NCBI RefSeq assembly: GCF_027925385.1
Contig: NZ_AP027143.1
Span: forward strand, 186,001 to 250,000
DNA length: 64,000 nucleotides
Source: Methylocystis iwaonis
GTDB lineage: Bacteria; Pseudomonadota; Alphaproteobacteria; Rhizobiales; Beijerinckiaceae
Direction of reading: 5' to 3'
Below, one piece after another: positions 10,522-21,072 of this stretch; the first letter of the stretch is position 1, and each line of letters begins with the position of its first letter. The notes beneath the pieces were generated by a model. That model saw nothing but the letters and a program-made list of their open reading frames with translations. It did no database searches and had not been told where the DNA came from. The translations under genes were made by a program, and so were the position numbers.

Positions 10522-11271
10522 TGATGTCCGTCGCCCAGACCTGGTTCGGCCGTTCGATCTTCACCCCGCGCAGCGGATACGGGTAAATTTTGTGTCCCCG
10601 CGCGGGTTTGCTCGTGTTCGGCCGACGATTAGATCGCCTCGATTCCCATCGGCTTCATCAGCGTCGCGACATGCCGGCGGCCCGCGGCGACGCCCTCGCG
10701 CCGCAGCAGATCGTGCAGCATCCGTGCGCCGGCGAAGGGATGTTCTAGATGCAATTCGTCGAGGCGGCGCATCAGCTTCTGGTCCTCGGCGGAAACCGGC
10801 CGCGGCTTATAGTAGACGGAGCTGCGGGCGACCCCCAGCGCCTTCGCCTGCCGGGCGATCGAAAGATCGTGATCGCGGTCGATCATCTTTTTGCGCTCAG
10901 CAATCCCGCTTTTGTGAGCGCGCCGGACAATAAATCGTTCTCCAGCGTTCGCCGTTCTTCGTGACCTGCCCCTTCAAATCGACGGCAGCTTCCTTCGGCT
11001 CAACCTTATCTTGCCCGAAAACGCCCGCCACGCCTTCCAGCAACTGGCTTCTCCACGTCGTAATCTGGTTCGGGTGGACGTCGAACTGCTGCGCCAGCTC
11101 GGCCAACGTCTTCTCGCCCTTGATGGCGGCCAACGCCACCTTCGCCTTGAACGCCGGAGAATGCGTCCGGCGGCTTCTCTTCGTCATCGAATGTTCCTGA
11201 TTCGCGGAGAGAATCCTCGCCACCGTCAGGCAGAAAATCCACTCATGCTACTGTCCGAATTTGCGAGGTCA
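10522..11271 (-). mobile_element. IS3-family element (copy 2), 5' half, interrupted by the group II intron
   Basis: The left end TGACCTCGCAAATTCGGACAG reads inward from 11271 and is an imperfect inverted match to the right end at 8834. OrfA (about 11190 down to 10897) starts [20 protein letters not shown] and is better preserved than in copy 1. OrfB starts at 10886 and breaks near 10629 in MGIEAI, then continues in another frame to WATDIS, where homology stops at the intron boundary. The remaining part of OrfB is not next to the other end of the intron. Confidence 0.8.
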
Positions 11272-11281
11272 GCTCTCCGCA

Positions 11282-11413
11282 GGGCGACAAGCCATCGAGC
11301 GCGTGTTATGCCGATTGAAAGACTTCAGGCGCATCGCCACACGCTATAATAGGAGCGAGGCCAATTTCCTCGCCGCCGTCTGCATCGCGGCCACCGTCAG
11401 CTACTGGTTATGA
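11282..11413 (+). pseudogene. IS5-family transposase, C-terminal remnant
   Basis: One frame reads [18 protein letters not shown] then NRSEANFLAAVCIAATVSYW and stops at TGA 11411-11413, the standard end of an IS5-type transposase. The upstream part is missing. Its last bases contain the ATG (11410) that opens the next coding frame. A similar remnant lies on the minus strand at 46216-46340. Confidence 0.75.
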
Positions 11414-12954
11414 GTCTGGACCCTAGTGCCAACGCCACAAGTATGCTAAGAAAAAACACGCTTTTCCCTTGGCCACGAACATTGTTGAGGACGCTCATGG
11501 ATGATTACGCGTTACATGCTCAATCTGTGTCGTTCTCCGCACTCGAAAATCAGCACGGCGCGAACCCGAAATCAGGTGATTACTGGGGTGAGCATTACTA
11601 CAAGCCTTATTTAGAAAGTGTTTTCCGAACTTCTTCAAGTACAGACTTTCAATTTGCACGCATTGCGGATCTTTTGGCTTCAAACCCTCTGCAATCCGCC
11701 CGCATTCTATGCATTGGAGCAGGTGAGTGTTTGGAAGAGATAGCGATCTGTAAACGGCTTGTATCTGCCGGTTACAACAACGTTAGATTCGAATGTGTTG
11801 ACATTGCAGAAGGCGCGATTGCTAGAGCAAGAGAAAACGCAGAACGTCACGGGCTGTCACGAAATTTTGTCTTTAATATTGGCAAAAATGAGTTGATACT
11901 GAATGGGTACGCGGAGGTTGTTATTGCAAACCAATGTCTTCACCACTTCACAGACTTAGAGACTTTGTTCGATAAAATCAGCGAAATTATTGGAATCTCG
12001 GGAATCTTTTTGACGAATGATACGATCGGGCGCAACGGGCATATGTTATGGCCTGAAGCGCTTGCCGTCGTAGATAAGATTTGGGCGATCCTTCCAGACA
12101 AATACAAACACAATAGATGTCTGAATAGATTCGAGAAAATTTATGGAAACTGGGATAATTCTCGAGAAAATAATGAAGGTATTCGTGCTCAAGATATATT
12201 ACCAGAATTAATCAACCGCTTCAAATTTGAGTACTTTTTTGCCGGAGGAAATATTGGGTTTGCTCTATTCGGTCGTCATTTTGGGGATAATTTTGATCCC
12301 GCTGATCCAGTCGACCGGGATTACATTGATATGATCGGTCGATTAGATTTTGATTTAATTAACATAGGCTATCTGAAGCCTTGCCTGATGGTTGCATGCC
12401 TATCTAACCGTCCGGATGTGGCGACTCTTCATTATTCTCATTGGACGCCGGATTTCTGCGTTCGTAAAGAGAGCCCGTTCGACAGCTTGCTTCACAAGGC
12501 TGCATTCAATTTAGGCGACACACTGCATTTCGTCGAGCGGGCGCCAGCAGCCCAGTGCTTAGTAGAAGGATGGTCCTCCCCGGAGGAAACCGGTGTCTGG
12601 TCTAATGCCCCTCGCTCTCTGGTCGATATTCCGTTAATCGAAACGCTTCAGCCAGGCCCGATTCGTCTTGAAGTTAGCGGCCTGCAATACATGCCGCGCG
12701 GCACTCCTCTTGGCCGCGTTAGGGTGAGGATCCAGGGTCGGCCCGCAGGAGAGGTAGTGTTTGGCAGCCATATTGATGGCGCTCTGACGATGAGCACCCT
12801 CGTGACGAAGTTAGAAACGGCAACATCGTTGATACGGGTCGAATTTCAATATGACTGGTGCGTTTCGCCGTCGGCCATGGGCCAAGGTACTGAATTGCGC
12901 CGTCTCGCGCTTCGATTGGTGTTCATGCGCCTGAGCATCGTCGCTTCCTCATAG
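11410..12954 (+). CDS. Class I SAM-dependent methyltransferase with an extra C-terminal domain
   Basis: A protein of up to 514 residues. The SAM fold is visible at about residues 95-215: RILCIGAGECLEE (motif I), VRFECVDIAEGAIARARENA (motif II) and VVIANQCLHHFTD (motif IV). Residues about 370-514 form a beta-rich domain of unknown role. The ATG at 11410 belongs to the end of an IS5 remnant; internal starts at residue 12 or 30 could be the native start. It is one of the most AT-rich genes here, suggesting recent transfer. The substrate is probably a glycan or lipid-linked precursor of the locus, from context only. Confidence 0.75.
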   Translation: MSLDPSANATSMLRKNTLFPWPRTLLRTLMDDYALHAQSVSFSALENQHGANPKSGDYWGEHYYKPYLESVFRTSSSTDFQFARIADLLASNPLQSARILCIGAGECLEEIAICKRLVSAGYNNVRFECVDIAEGAIARARENAERHGLSRNFVFNIGKNELILNGYAEVVIANQCLHHFTDLETLFDKISEIIGISGIFLTNDTIGRNGHMLWPEALAVVDKIWAILPDKYKHNRCLNRFEKIYGNWDNSRENNEGIRAQDILPELINRFKFEYFFAGGNIGFALFGRHFGDNFDPADPVDRDYIDMIGRLDFDLINIGYLKPCLMVACLSNRPDVATLHYSHWTPDFCVRKESPFDSLLHKAAFNLGDTLHFVERAPAAQCLVEGWSSPEETGVWSNAPRSLVDIPLIETLQPGPIRLEVSGLQYMPRGTPLGRVRVRIQGRPAGEVVFGSHIDGALTMSTLVTKLETATSLIRVEFQYDWCVSPSAMGQGTELRRLALRLVFMRLSIVASS

Positions 12955-13002
12955 GGCCGGCTGACTATAAGCTTCGGCTAATAGAGTTGGCCCGGGTTGA
13001 TC

Positions 13003-14201
13003 GGGACTGTCAGGAATCTTGTGTGCAGGGCCGGTTGATAACCATGCCCCTGGGGAAGCGTCCTTCGAACATGATCGCAAACTGGTTTTTCGCCTCGCAT
13101 CATTCGCGCGGCGGCATTTTCCATTCTCCGGCGACCTGGCGCAAGACGAGATAGAGCAGGTTCATGGCGGAGTCATCGGTCGGAAAATGCCCCCTTGTGC
13201 GTATGGCGCGTCGCAATTTGGAAGGCGAAAAACGGGATGACCTGCGCCCAGTTCCTGCGCCATCCTTGCGCGATCAAGGGGTATTTCTTGCCCCAAGGGC
13301 CGGCGTCGGCGTCTTTGGCGCGGTAGACCTTTTTTCAGCTCCGCGGCGATGACGCGCCGGTCTTTCCAGGAGGCAAAATCCATCGAATTCCGAATGAGAT
13401 GCACGATGCAGGTCTGTACGATCGTCTGCGGGAAAACGGCGGTGATCGCTTCCGGAAAGCCCTTCAGCCCGTCGACGACCGCGATGAGAATCCTCGACGC
13501 CGCGGTTCTTCAGCTCGTTCATGACCGGTAGCCAGAATTTGGCGCCCTCGGAGCTCGATCCACAGACCGAGAATATCCTTGGCTCCATCGGCTGTGATGC
13601 CGAGCGCGACATAAACCGCCTTGTTGCGCACCAGGCCCTCGTCGCGGATCTTCACCCGCAGGGCGTCGAAAAACACCAACGGATAGGTCGCTTCGAGCGG
13701 GCGTTTTGCCATTCGGCCACCGTTTCCAGAACGGCGTCGGTGTGGTCGAAATCAGGTCCGGCGAGACCTCGAGCCCATAAAGTTCAACGAGATGCCCTTG
13801 GATCTCGCGCACGGTCATGCCCCGCGCATACATCGAGACGATTTTCTCGCCGAAGCCGGGAAAACGGCGCTGATAGCGGGCGATCAGCTTCGGATCGAAA
13901 GTTCCCTCCCGATCGCGCGAAACCTTGATCTCGATCTTCGACGTCTCGGTCAGCACGGTCTTCTTCGAATAGCCGCTACGGTGATTGGACTTGCCCGCCG
14001 CCGCTTCGCCGTCGAGATGCTCGTCCAGCTCGGCGTTCAAAACCCGTTCGGCAAGCGCCTTCTTCAGTTCGTCAAACAGCCCGTCCTTGGAAAAAACGTC
14101 CTTGGGATCCTGAAAGAAGTTGGTCCAGTGTGTCCTTCTTGATCGCCATAGTCCGCCTCCAGCGGTTCTATGGCCCCGCACACAAGATTCCTGACAGTCC
14201 C
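13003..14201 (-). mobile_element. IS256-family insertion sequence with intact terminal repeats
   Basis: The left end (13003-13032) and right end (14172-14201) are inverted repeats differing at one of 30 positions; both begin GGGACTGTCAGGAATCTTGT reading inward. The sequence GTTGATC flanks both sides (12996-13002 and 14204-14210), with two extra C at the right, compatible with an 8-9 base target duplication. The single gene inside is broken (see next entry), so the element could move only with a transposase supplied in trans. Confidence 0.85.
13160..14150 (-). pseudogene. IS256-family transposase (multiple frameshifts)
   Basis: The N-terminal half is continuous from about 14150 to 13740 (ELDEHLDGEAAAGKSNHRSG, then FPGFGEKIVSMYARGMTVRE, typical of IS256). 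The frame then shifts to YPLVFFDALRVKIRDEG (first Asp region), then to MNELKNRGVED, and finally to MHLIRNSMDFASWKDRR near 13400-13350. At least three frameshifts occur within 600 bases. Confidence 0.85.
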
Positions 14202-14649
14202 CCGTTGATCTGGCAATCACATCCTCTCAGACAGGAGGCTTCACTTCAGCAGCCTCGCCGCCCCTCCCGCGTAGCGGGTGCGTTCAATCCGCAGCGGAGT
14301 CAGACTTCCCGAACTAGTTCATCACCGGCTACGACTCCTCGCCTTCCCGATGCGGACCTGCGATGTCCATCCGCAGGCCGAACTCGAGACCTTCCGGTTC
14401 CCGTACAAGGATCTTCCGTACATGCCAAGTTCTACGACCACGCCGGACCTTCGAAGCGCTCGTGATGACGTCTGGCACCACGGCGTTTCGTGGCTCGACG
14501 GCTGGCCTATACGCTCCCCAACCGACGCTTCGCCTGCTCCCTCGCGGACGCCGACGTACGGCTCGGGGCCTCGATGTGGATCGCTACTCATTCATCTTAT
14601 CGGACTTGATCCGACTACTCCTTGCCGGTCTCCGGCGCACTATGGATGC
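14202..14649. other. Non-coding stretch between IS256 and an intron remnant
   Basis: About 450 bases. No frame resembles a protein. It contains GC-rich segments and may be decayed 5' RNA of the group II intron whose reverse transcriptase remnant follows, but I could not identify domain V or another diagnostic structure. Confidence 0.3.
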
Positions 14650-15380
14650 CCCCCCGACCGCTTGCGGTCGCCGCGCTGGACGACAAGATTGTCCAAAGAG
14701 CGGTGACGATGGTGCTGAGGATCGAGCGCAAGAAGGTGACCTGGATATTGGACGCCGACATCCGATCATTCTTCAACGAAGTCAGTCGTTAGGAATGGCT
14801 GGTCGCTTCGTCGAGCATCGGATCGGCGACAAGCGCATCGTCCGCCTGATCCAGAAATGGCTGAAGGCGGGGGTCCTGGACGAAGGGATTGTCACCGTGG
14901 AGGAAAAGGGGACCCGGTAGGGCACCGTGATATTGCCTCTGCTCGCCAACGTTTTACTTGCTTTCCTCGTCATGAGGAAGCCGCGCGCAGACCGCATGAG
15001 AGTTCAGCTCAAGGAAATCAGAGGGGAGCCTCGGAGGATGATGCATCTGCCGATCGCCGAACAGGGGAAACGGCTGTGGCAAGTCCTCACTGGCTGGTTC
15101 GCCTTTCATGCGGTGCCGACGAATTTTCGGGCGCTTTAGACGTTCCGAGACCGTGTGACCAAGCTCTGGAGGCGCTCGCTTTCGCGACGCAGCCAAAGGG
15201 GCGGAATCACCTGGGATCGGATAGGGAAAATCGCCACGGAATGGCTCCAGACGTCTCGCATTCTTCATCCTTGGCCACGGACACGCTTCGCCGTCAAACA
15301 CCCGACGTAGGAGCCTTATGCGGGAATTCTGCGAGTACGGATCTGTACAGGGGGGCGCTCAGAAATGAGCGTCCCTACCG
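14650..15380 (+). pseudogene. Second group II intron reverse transcriptase/maturase remnant
   Basis: The frame starts in RT block 1-2 (LAVAALDDKIVQRAVTMVL), jumps to WILDADIRSFFNEVS (block 3), then in another frame RLIQKWLKAGVLDEG and ISPLLANV-like residues. It then skips the YADD region to VQLKEIRGEPRRMMHLPIAE and HAVPTNFRAL of the maturase domain, and ends ILHPWPRTRFAVKHP. It carries stops, frameshifts and a deletion of the catalytic block. It belongs to a different intron type than the one at 8.8-10.5 kb. Confidence 0.75.
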
Positions 15381-15597
15381 CGAACACGCCGCCTATGCGA
15401 GCATGAGGGAGAATTCTCGTCGCGTTGGACAACGCACTTGAAAGCTTTATAGAAATGGCATTCGATCGAATCGAATGTGGGCCAAATTTGAATCACGCCA
15501 GTAGACCAAGACGTGGCGTATCAGTGAGTTATGTCGTAAGAATCTCATTTGGATCACCCGCGAAGGGGTTGGCCACAGTAAAGCGAGGAACATTCTC

Positions 15598-16554
<957 letters not shown>

Positions 16555-16689
16555 CACGGAGCCTGAAATAGAGGCGTGTTAAAAGCCCATGCAAGTTGCC
16601 GCGTAGTCATTGGAAAACCGAGTGAACCGCGCGGGCTTGCCGGAGGGCACCGTCAACTTAACAGCCGGAGGTCGCATTAAACCAGCGAG

Positions 16690-16960
16690 GGCGCGACTCC
16701 TGGATCATGCCGCCATCGACGTTCCCGTGATTTCACGCCATGCCGCGAGCGTTGTCGCGCGATGAGCGCGGCGAGCGTTGCCGTCTGATGTTCGGAACGA
16801 GGAAAGCGGAAGAGATTGCGAGTTGATCGTGAATGGACAGGAAGCGCTGTGCTTGTCGCGCCGATTTGAACCGCTTCATGATCCTCTCTCGTCGGCGACG
16901 TCGATTGATGCGAATTTTCCGCTCGGTTGTTCAGGCCTTTATGTTGGCGATCCAACGCTG
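16690..16960 (-). pseudogene. IS6-family transposase, C-terminal remnant
   Basis: The minus strand reads LNNRAENSHQST, then in a second frame RERIMKRFKSARQAQRFLSI, then back to NLFRFPRSEHQTATLAALIA. This is the typical Glu-containing end of IS6/IS26-type transposases (NNRAENSH, MKRFKS-RQAQRFLS). Two frameshifts are present and the N-terminal part is missing. Confidence 0.7.
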
Positions 16961-17104
16961 GTCTCTTCAGCGTTCACCGCCCGGGTGCGCGAGATATGGC
17001 CGGATCCCGGACTCATCGCCATAGACGGGAAAACCTCGCGCGGAAGCAATGATCACACCGACAGCAAGGGGTCAGCGCAGAATCTTCCCAAAATTGTACT
17101 CTAA
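16945..17104 (+). pseudogene. ISAs1-family transposase fragment
   Basis: The plus frame contains TARVREIWPDPGLIAIDGKT then SRGSNDH, the DDE-domain start (IDGKTSR) of ISAs1 transposases. It ends at the Tn3 fragment. It is about 50 residues of a protein normally several times longer. Confidence 0.65.
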
Positions 17105-17520
17105 GCCGCATCGAGCAGCTCGGATCGCGGGTTTCTAAGGGGCCGGAAGGCGTTCTGGAGCGGCTCGGTCGGCCAAACATAATCTCCATTGAGGGTGATG
17201 TGCTCCCAGCCAAGCAGCGCGATATGGGCAAGCAAATCGTCACGGACTCGTTCGCCATTGGCGCGCAGTTCGGCGACGGCGTGGCTGAGATAGACCGTGT
17301 TCCAAAGGATGACCGCCGCGACGACGAGATTGAGGCCGGAGGCTCGGTAGCGCTGATTTTCGAAGGTGCGGTCGCGGATCTCACCAAGCCGATGAAAGAA
17401 CACCGCCCTGATGAGCGCGTTGCGCGCCTCGCCCTTGTTGAGGCCTGCATTTGTTCGCCGCCGTAGAGCGGGGTCGCTGATCCAGTCGAGGGTGCAGAGC
17501 GTGCGTTCGAGCCGGAGAGC
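17101..17520 (-). pseudogene. Tn3-family transposase (TnpA), C-terminal fragment
   Basis: The minus strand encodes [20 protein letters not shown], then after a frameshift [40 protein letters not shown] and [14 protein letters not shown], the unmistakable end of Tn3 TnpA. It is bounded on one side by the ISAs1 piece and on the other exactly by an IS3 end at 17521. No Tn3 38-bp repeat was seen. Confidence 0.85.
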
Positions 17521-17672
17521 TGGCTCCAGTTGTTTGGACAGCTCCCCGCGGATTTTAAGTGGATCTCTGCCGGGGTTTGCTGAACGCGGGGTTCTTCGAT
17601 TTGCCGCGGCGTCGGGAGGGCCGTAGGCCCGACCAGAGCGGCGACAAATCGAAAGGCGAAGTCATGCGGCCA
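17521..17672 (-). mobile_element. IS3-family right end only (copy 4)
   Basis: A near-identical copy of the last 150 bases of the element at 7.5-8.8 kb, inverted. It runs from terminal TGGCTCCAGTTGTTTGGACA at 17521, through the 3' hairpin, to the final two codons and stop of OrfB at 17662-17672. Homology then stops abruptly. The end interrupts the Tn3 fragment. Confidence 0.85.
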
Positions 17673-18281
17673 AATTATCCGAGTCCGCGTTGGTGGGATG
17701 GGTCATTCGCGCGCCATTTCGAAGGGAACCGCTAGCCGCCGGATTCGCTGAATCGTGAAGCGTTGAAGAACGTGATCGGCGCCATTGCGCTTGATCAGGA
17801 GCGAGCCGGACTCGACATTATTTTCCGACGGCCGCAGTCACGGCGACAATTACGCCGACAAGCGGTCTACCACTACGCCTCGGATACGATCTGCGCGGCG
17901 GCCGTCTCGGCGTCCCGATCTATAGCCGTCTTCATACGGGCACGATAGAGCGTGAAATCAGGCGTCGCGGCGCCATTATGGCGCATGAAAATGCCGCGCC
18001 CCGCGCGCGTTCGAACTCGAAACATACCGCTCACGCAACGCATCAACGCCCAAATGCGCAGCTATCGTCGCCATGACCCGCCTCCAGCGATTCATGACGA
18101 CGCAGCCTAGCTGCTTCGATGCCAAACCGGAATCCCCCGCAGCCGACGCAGACTGCCAAAGTAGTGCTAGGACGGCGACGCCACGATCGACAGCCGATTT
18201 CGACCGCTTTCGTTGAAAGCGTAGCCAAGGAAATCCTCCAAGACTCGCTGGTTTCATTGCGATACATCCACGGACCTCAGG
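17673..18281. other. Decayed region, possible IS630 N-terminal scrap
   Basis: No intact gene. On the minus strand at about 18074-17985 an ATG opens MATIAAHLGVDALRERYVSS followed by an early stop. It resembles the start of IS630-family transposases and could be the lost N terminus of such an element. The remainder shows no recognisable product. Confidence 0.35.
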
Positions 18282-19694
18282 TCAAATTACCATGGATGCC
18301 ATCAATGGACGTGGAGCGAGGCTATCGGCTAGGATAGCAAGGGAGGTCTGGACGTCCGATCGCGAGGCTGGTCCGCCGAGACAAAGGCGTACGGCCTCCG
18401 GCGGAGCGGAGGTGACAGCGAACGCGTCGCTCACTGCAACACTGACGCCAAGTCCTCGCAAATGGGATTCGAACGCGTGCCGATTCCAGCCCTGTGGCAG
18501 ACGAAGCCATAGGTGGAAAGCCTCTGGATCCGAAACATAGCTTCCGACCGGAAGCGTTCGAGCAACCAGCTCCTGCCGCGCGCGCGTCTCGCTCCTTATG
18601 CCTTCCAAAGCAGCGCTGGCAACGCCTTCTTCGATCCAACGGGTGGCGATCGCGGTGGTAATGGGAGAGGCGAACACGTTGGTCATGCTCAACGCGGACA
18701 TAAGCCTCGCGGCATGTCTGCCTTCTGGCACGCTCATATAAGCGACGCGTAATCCTGCGCCGACGCATTTGGCGAGACTCGACACGTGAAAGGTAATGTC
18801 GGGGGCCAATCGAGCGAATGATGGCAGAGATTCGAGGGGCAACGCGCCATAGGCGTCATCCTCGAGAATCATCACCCCTTGCGCCCTCGCCACCTTGATC
18901 AACGCTTCGCGCCGTTTTTTCGAAGTTGTCGTCGTCGTCGGGTTCAAGAGCGTGGGATTCATGTAGAGCAATTTGACGGCCGCATCATTACAGGCCGTCG
19001 CGAAGGCCGACGCATCGATTCCTTCATCATCCAAGGGCAGGCCGACGAGACGTAGCCCGAATTGCTGAGCCAAGCTTTTGAAGCCAGGATATGTGAGTTC
19101 TTCGCAACACACCACGTCTCCCGGCTGCGTAAAGCCCGACAGCACGCAAAGGAGAGACGCCTGCGCGCCCGGGAACACGAGCAAACGCTCGAGCGCTAGG
19201 TCGCCCAGCCGCGGCGATAGCCAACGTGCACCGGCTGCGCGGGCTTCCGGCGAGCCGCCGAATTCCTGGTAGCGCAGGAGAGACGGTAGATCGTCCAGCC
19301 CCTCTATCCCGGCTTGCATCCTTTCCAGGAGGGCAGGCGCGTAGGGTTCGGGAGGCATGTTCATCAGCATGTCGCCGCGGATGGGGGAACGCGGCGGCGT
19401 CGCAGTCCGTCGTTCAGCGGGGCGGCGGACAAAGGTCCCTTGCCCGACCCGGGAGTCTATCAGACCGCGTTGCTGCGCTTCGGTATAGGCCCGCGCCACC
19501 GTCGCGAGGTTCACCCCGAGTTTATCCGCGACATAGCGCTGCGGGGGCAAACGCGCAGACACGGCAAGCCGGCCAGACTCAACGTCCCTTTCGATTGCGT
19601 CGGCAATCTCCAGATATACCGGCTTTCCGGCGTTCTCAATCTGTGGCAGCCAGTACTGCTGCTTCCCAGTCATTCGAGCCTCTGCGCCAAACAT
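18282..19694 (-). CDS. MocR/PdxR-type regulator (GntR helix-turn-helix fused to class I aminotransferase)
   Basis: A 470-residue cytoplasmic DNA-binding protein. Residues about 20-90 are a GntR winged helix (PVYLEIADAIERDVESGRLA, ARLPPQRYVADKLGVNLATV, GLIDSRVGQGTFV). Residues about 110-460 are a PLP fold type I aminotransferase-like domain with ILEDDAYG and the PLP-lysine motif HVSSLAKCVGAGLRV. MocR proteins sense PLP or amino-type ligands and usually regulate a neighbouring gene. The nearest partner is the co-oriented cioAB operon upstream of it, from which it is separated by about 215 bases. Target and effector are unknown. Confidence 0.85.
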   Translation of the reverse strand: MFGAEARMTGKQQYWLPQIENAGKPVYLEIADAIERDVESGRLAVSARLPPQRYVADKLGVNLATVARAYTEAQQRGLIDSRVGQGTFVRRPAERRTATPPRSPIRGDMLMNMPPEPYAPALLERMQAGIEGLDDLPSLLRYQEFGGSPEARAAGARWLSPRLGDLALERLLVFPGAQASLLCVLSGFTQPGDVVCCEELTYPGFKSLAQQFGLRLVGLPLDDEGIDASAFATACNDAAVKLLYMNPTLLNPTTTTTSKKRREALIKVARAQGVMILEDDAYGALPLESLPSFARLAPDITFHVSSLAKCVGAGLRVAYMSVPEGRHAARLMSALSMTNVFASPITTAIATRWIEEGVASAALEGIRSETRARQELVARTLPVGSYVSDPEAFHLWLRLPQGWNRHAFESHLRGLGVSVAVSDAFAVTSAPPEAVRLCLGGPASRSDVQTSLAILADSLAPRPLMASMVI

Positions 19695-19909
19695 TCTCGA
19701 TTTCGAAACCCGTAGCCGACGCTTTAGCCTATGCCTGCAATTCGTGGGCTAGATCTCCTCACATATTCAATCATTCGATCAATTTCCAGTCATTGTGTCG
19801 GGCAAGCCGCAAAAGAATCGAGTAATTGGTCGAGGTCCGCTTCCTTGTTGTACGGATGATCCGACCGGCACGGGCCCGGCGGCGCGGGCGATGCTGGATA
19901 CGCCGCCGT

Positions 19910-20053
19910 TCATCTCGTCAACCCGGCAAGACTCATAACGGTCCGAAATAGCATCGCAACGGCGGCGAGTGCGACTACGCTCCCGACCCAAAGGGCAACG
20001 AGCCAGCCGAGACGGCGGACCCACACGATCCGAAAGAGCGTAAGGGCTCGCAT
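19910..20053 (-). CDS. DUF2474-type small subunit of the bd oxidase
   Basis: A 47-residue single-span membrane protein: RRLGWLVALWVGSVVALAAV is the hydrophobic core. Its ATG (20051-20053) overlaps the TAA of cydB by one base. Position, size and the RLGWLVALW motif match the DUF2474 family, which sits after cioB and is analogous to CydX, needed for stability of the heme cluster in bd oxidases. It is short enough to be missed by routine gene calling. Confidence 0.8.
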   Translation of the reverse strand: MRALTLFRIVWVRRLGWLVALWVGSVVALAAVAMLFRTVMSLAGLTR

Positions 20054-21060
20054 TAGTGATAGCCCTCGCCAGTCCGCACTTTGCCGCGGAAGACATAGTA
20101 AGACCATGCAGTGTAGGCGAGGGTGCAGGGGATGATGAATAGCGCTCCAGCCAGCGCGAAGCCCATGCTCTGCGCCGGCGCCGCTGCATCCCAGATGGAG
20201 ACGGCCGGTGGAATGATGTTTGGCCAGAGGCTGATGATCAGGCCTGTATAGCCCAGAAACAGTAGCAGCAGCGTCAACAGGAAGGGCGCAACGTCGCGGT
20301 CGTCGCCGAGTGTCTTCAGGAGCGTACAGGTGGTAGCCAGCACGAGCATCGGCACAGGGGCGAAGAATATGAAGTTGGGCAGCGAGAACCATCGGGCCGC
20401 CACTTCCGCGTGAGCGTATGGCGTCCAGAGGCTAACGATCGTGATGGCCCCGAGCAGAGCTATAGCGACCGGCCGCGCGAGCGCGCGCATGCGGCGTTGG
20501 AGAGGGCCTTCGGTCTTCATCACAAGCCACGTTGCGCCGAGCAAAGCATAGGCGATCAAAAGGCCAAGGCCGGTAAAGAGACCGAAAGGGGTGAGCCAGT
20601 CCAGCAGACCGCCGGCATAGGCGCCATCCCTGACTTCGAAGCCGTTGATATAGGCTCCCAGCGCAATGCCTTGTGAAAAGGTCGCGATATAAGAGCCCCA
20701 AGCGAACGCCTTGTCCCAGAAAGGCTTGTGCGCCTCGTCGGCCTTGAATCTGAACTCGAAGGCCGCCCCGCGCCAGATTAAGCCTGCAAGCATCGCGACC
20801 AGCGGCAGATAGAGCGCGCTCAGGAGAACCGAATAGGTCAACGGGAAGGCTGCAAGTAAAGCAGCTCCGCCGAGCACCAACCACGTCTCGTTGCCGTCCC
20901 AGACCGGCGCCACCGTATTGACCATGGTATCTCGTTCGGAGCGGTCGCGCACAAAGGGGAACAGTATGCCGATGCCAAGGTCGAACCCATCCATGACAAC
21001 ATACATCATGAGCCCGAAAGTGAGGACAAAGGTCCAGAGGAGGGGAAGGTCTATACCCAT
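20053..21060 (-). CDS. cydB: Cytochrome bd-type ubiquinol oxidase subunit II
   Basis: A 335-residue inner-membrane protein with about eight hydrophobic segments. It starts MGIDLPLLWTFVLTFGLMMY and has the signature GFDLGIGILFP and APVWDGNETWLVLGG, which define subunit II. It pairs with CydA to oxidise quinol and reduce oxygen. The gene lies 12 bases after cydA and runs into the DUF2474 gene, so it is a three-gene operon. Its size and DUF2474 partner indicate the CioB (cyanide-insensitive) subgroup. Confidence 0.95.
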   Translation of the reverse strand: MGIDLPLLWTFVLTFGLMMYVVMDGFDLGIGILFPFVRDRSERDTMVNTVAPVWDGNETWLVLGGAALLAAFPLTYSVLLSALYLPLVAMLAGLIWRGAAFEFRFKADEAHKPFWDKAFAWGSYIATFSQGIALGAYINGFEVRDGAYAGGLLDWLTPFGLFTGLGLLIAYALLGATWLVMKTEGPLQRRMRALARPVAIALLGAITIVSLWTPYAHAEVAARWFSLPNFIFFAPVPMLVLATTCTLLKTLGDDRDVAPFLLTLLLLFLGYTGLIISLWPNIIPPAVSIWDAAAPAQSMGFALAGALFIIPCTLAYTAWSYYVFRGKVRTGEGYH

Positions 21061-21072
21061 GGTTGCGGCTCC

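Noticed and set aside
14230..14640. Domain V of a group II intron
   Set aside because: A GAGCCGTA-like string exists on the minus strand but no matching 3' half of the stem could be found.
15440..15597. A palindrome-rich stretch (ATTCGATCGAATCGAAT) as an RNA gene upstream of fcl
   Set aside because: Short self-complementary sequence only; no larger structure or known RNA motif.
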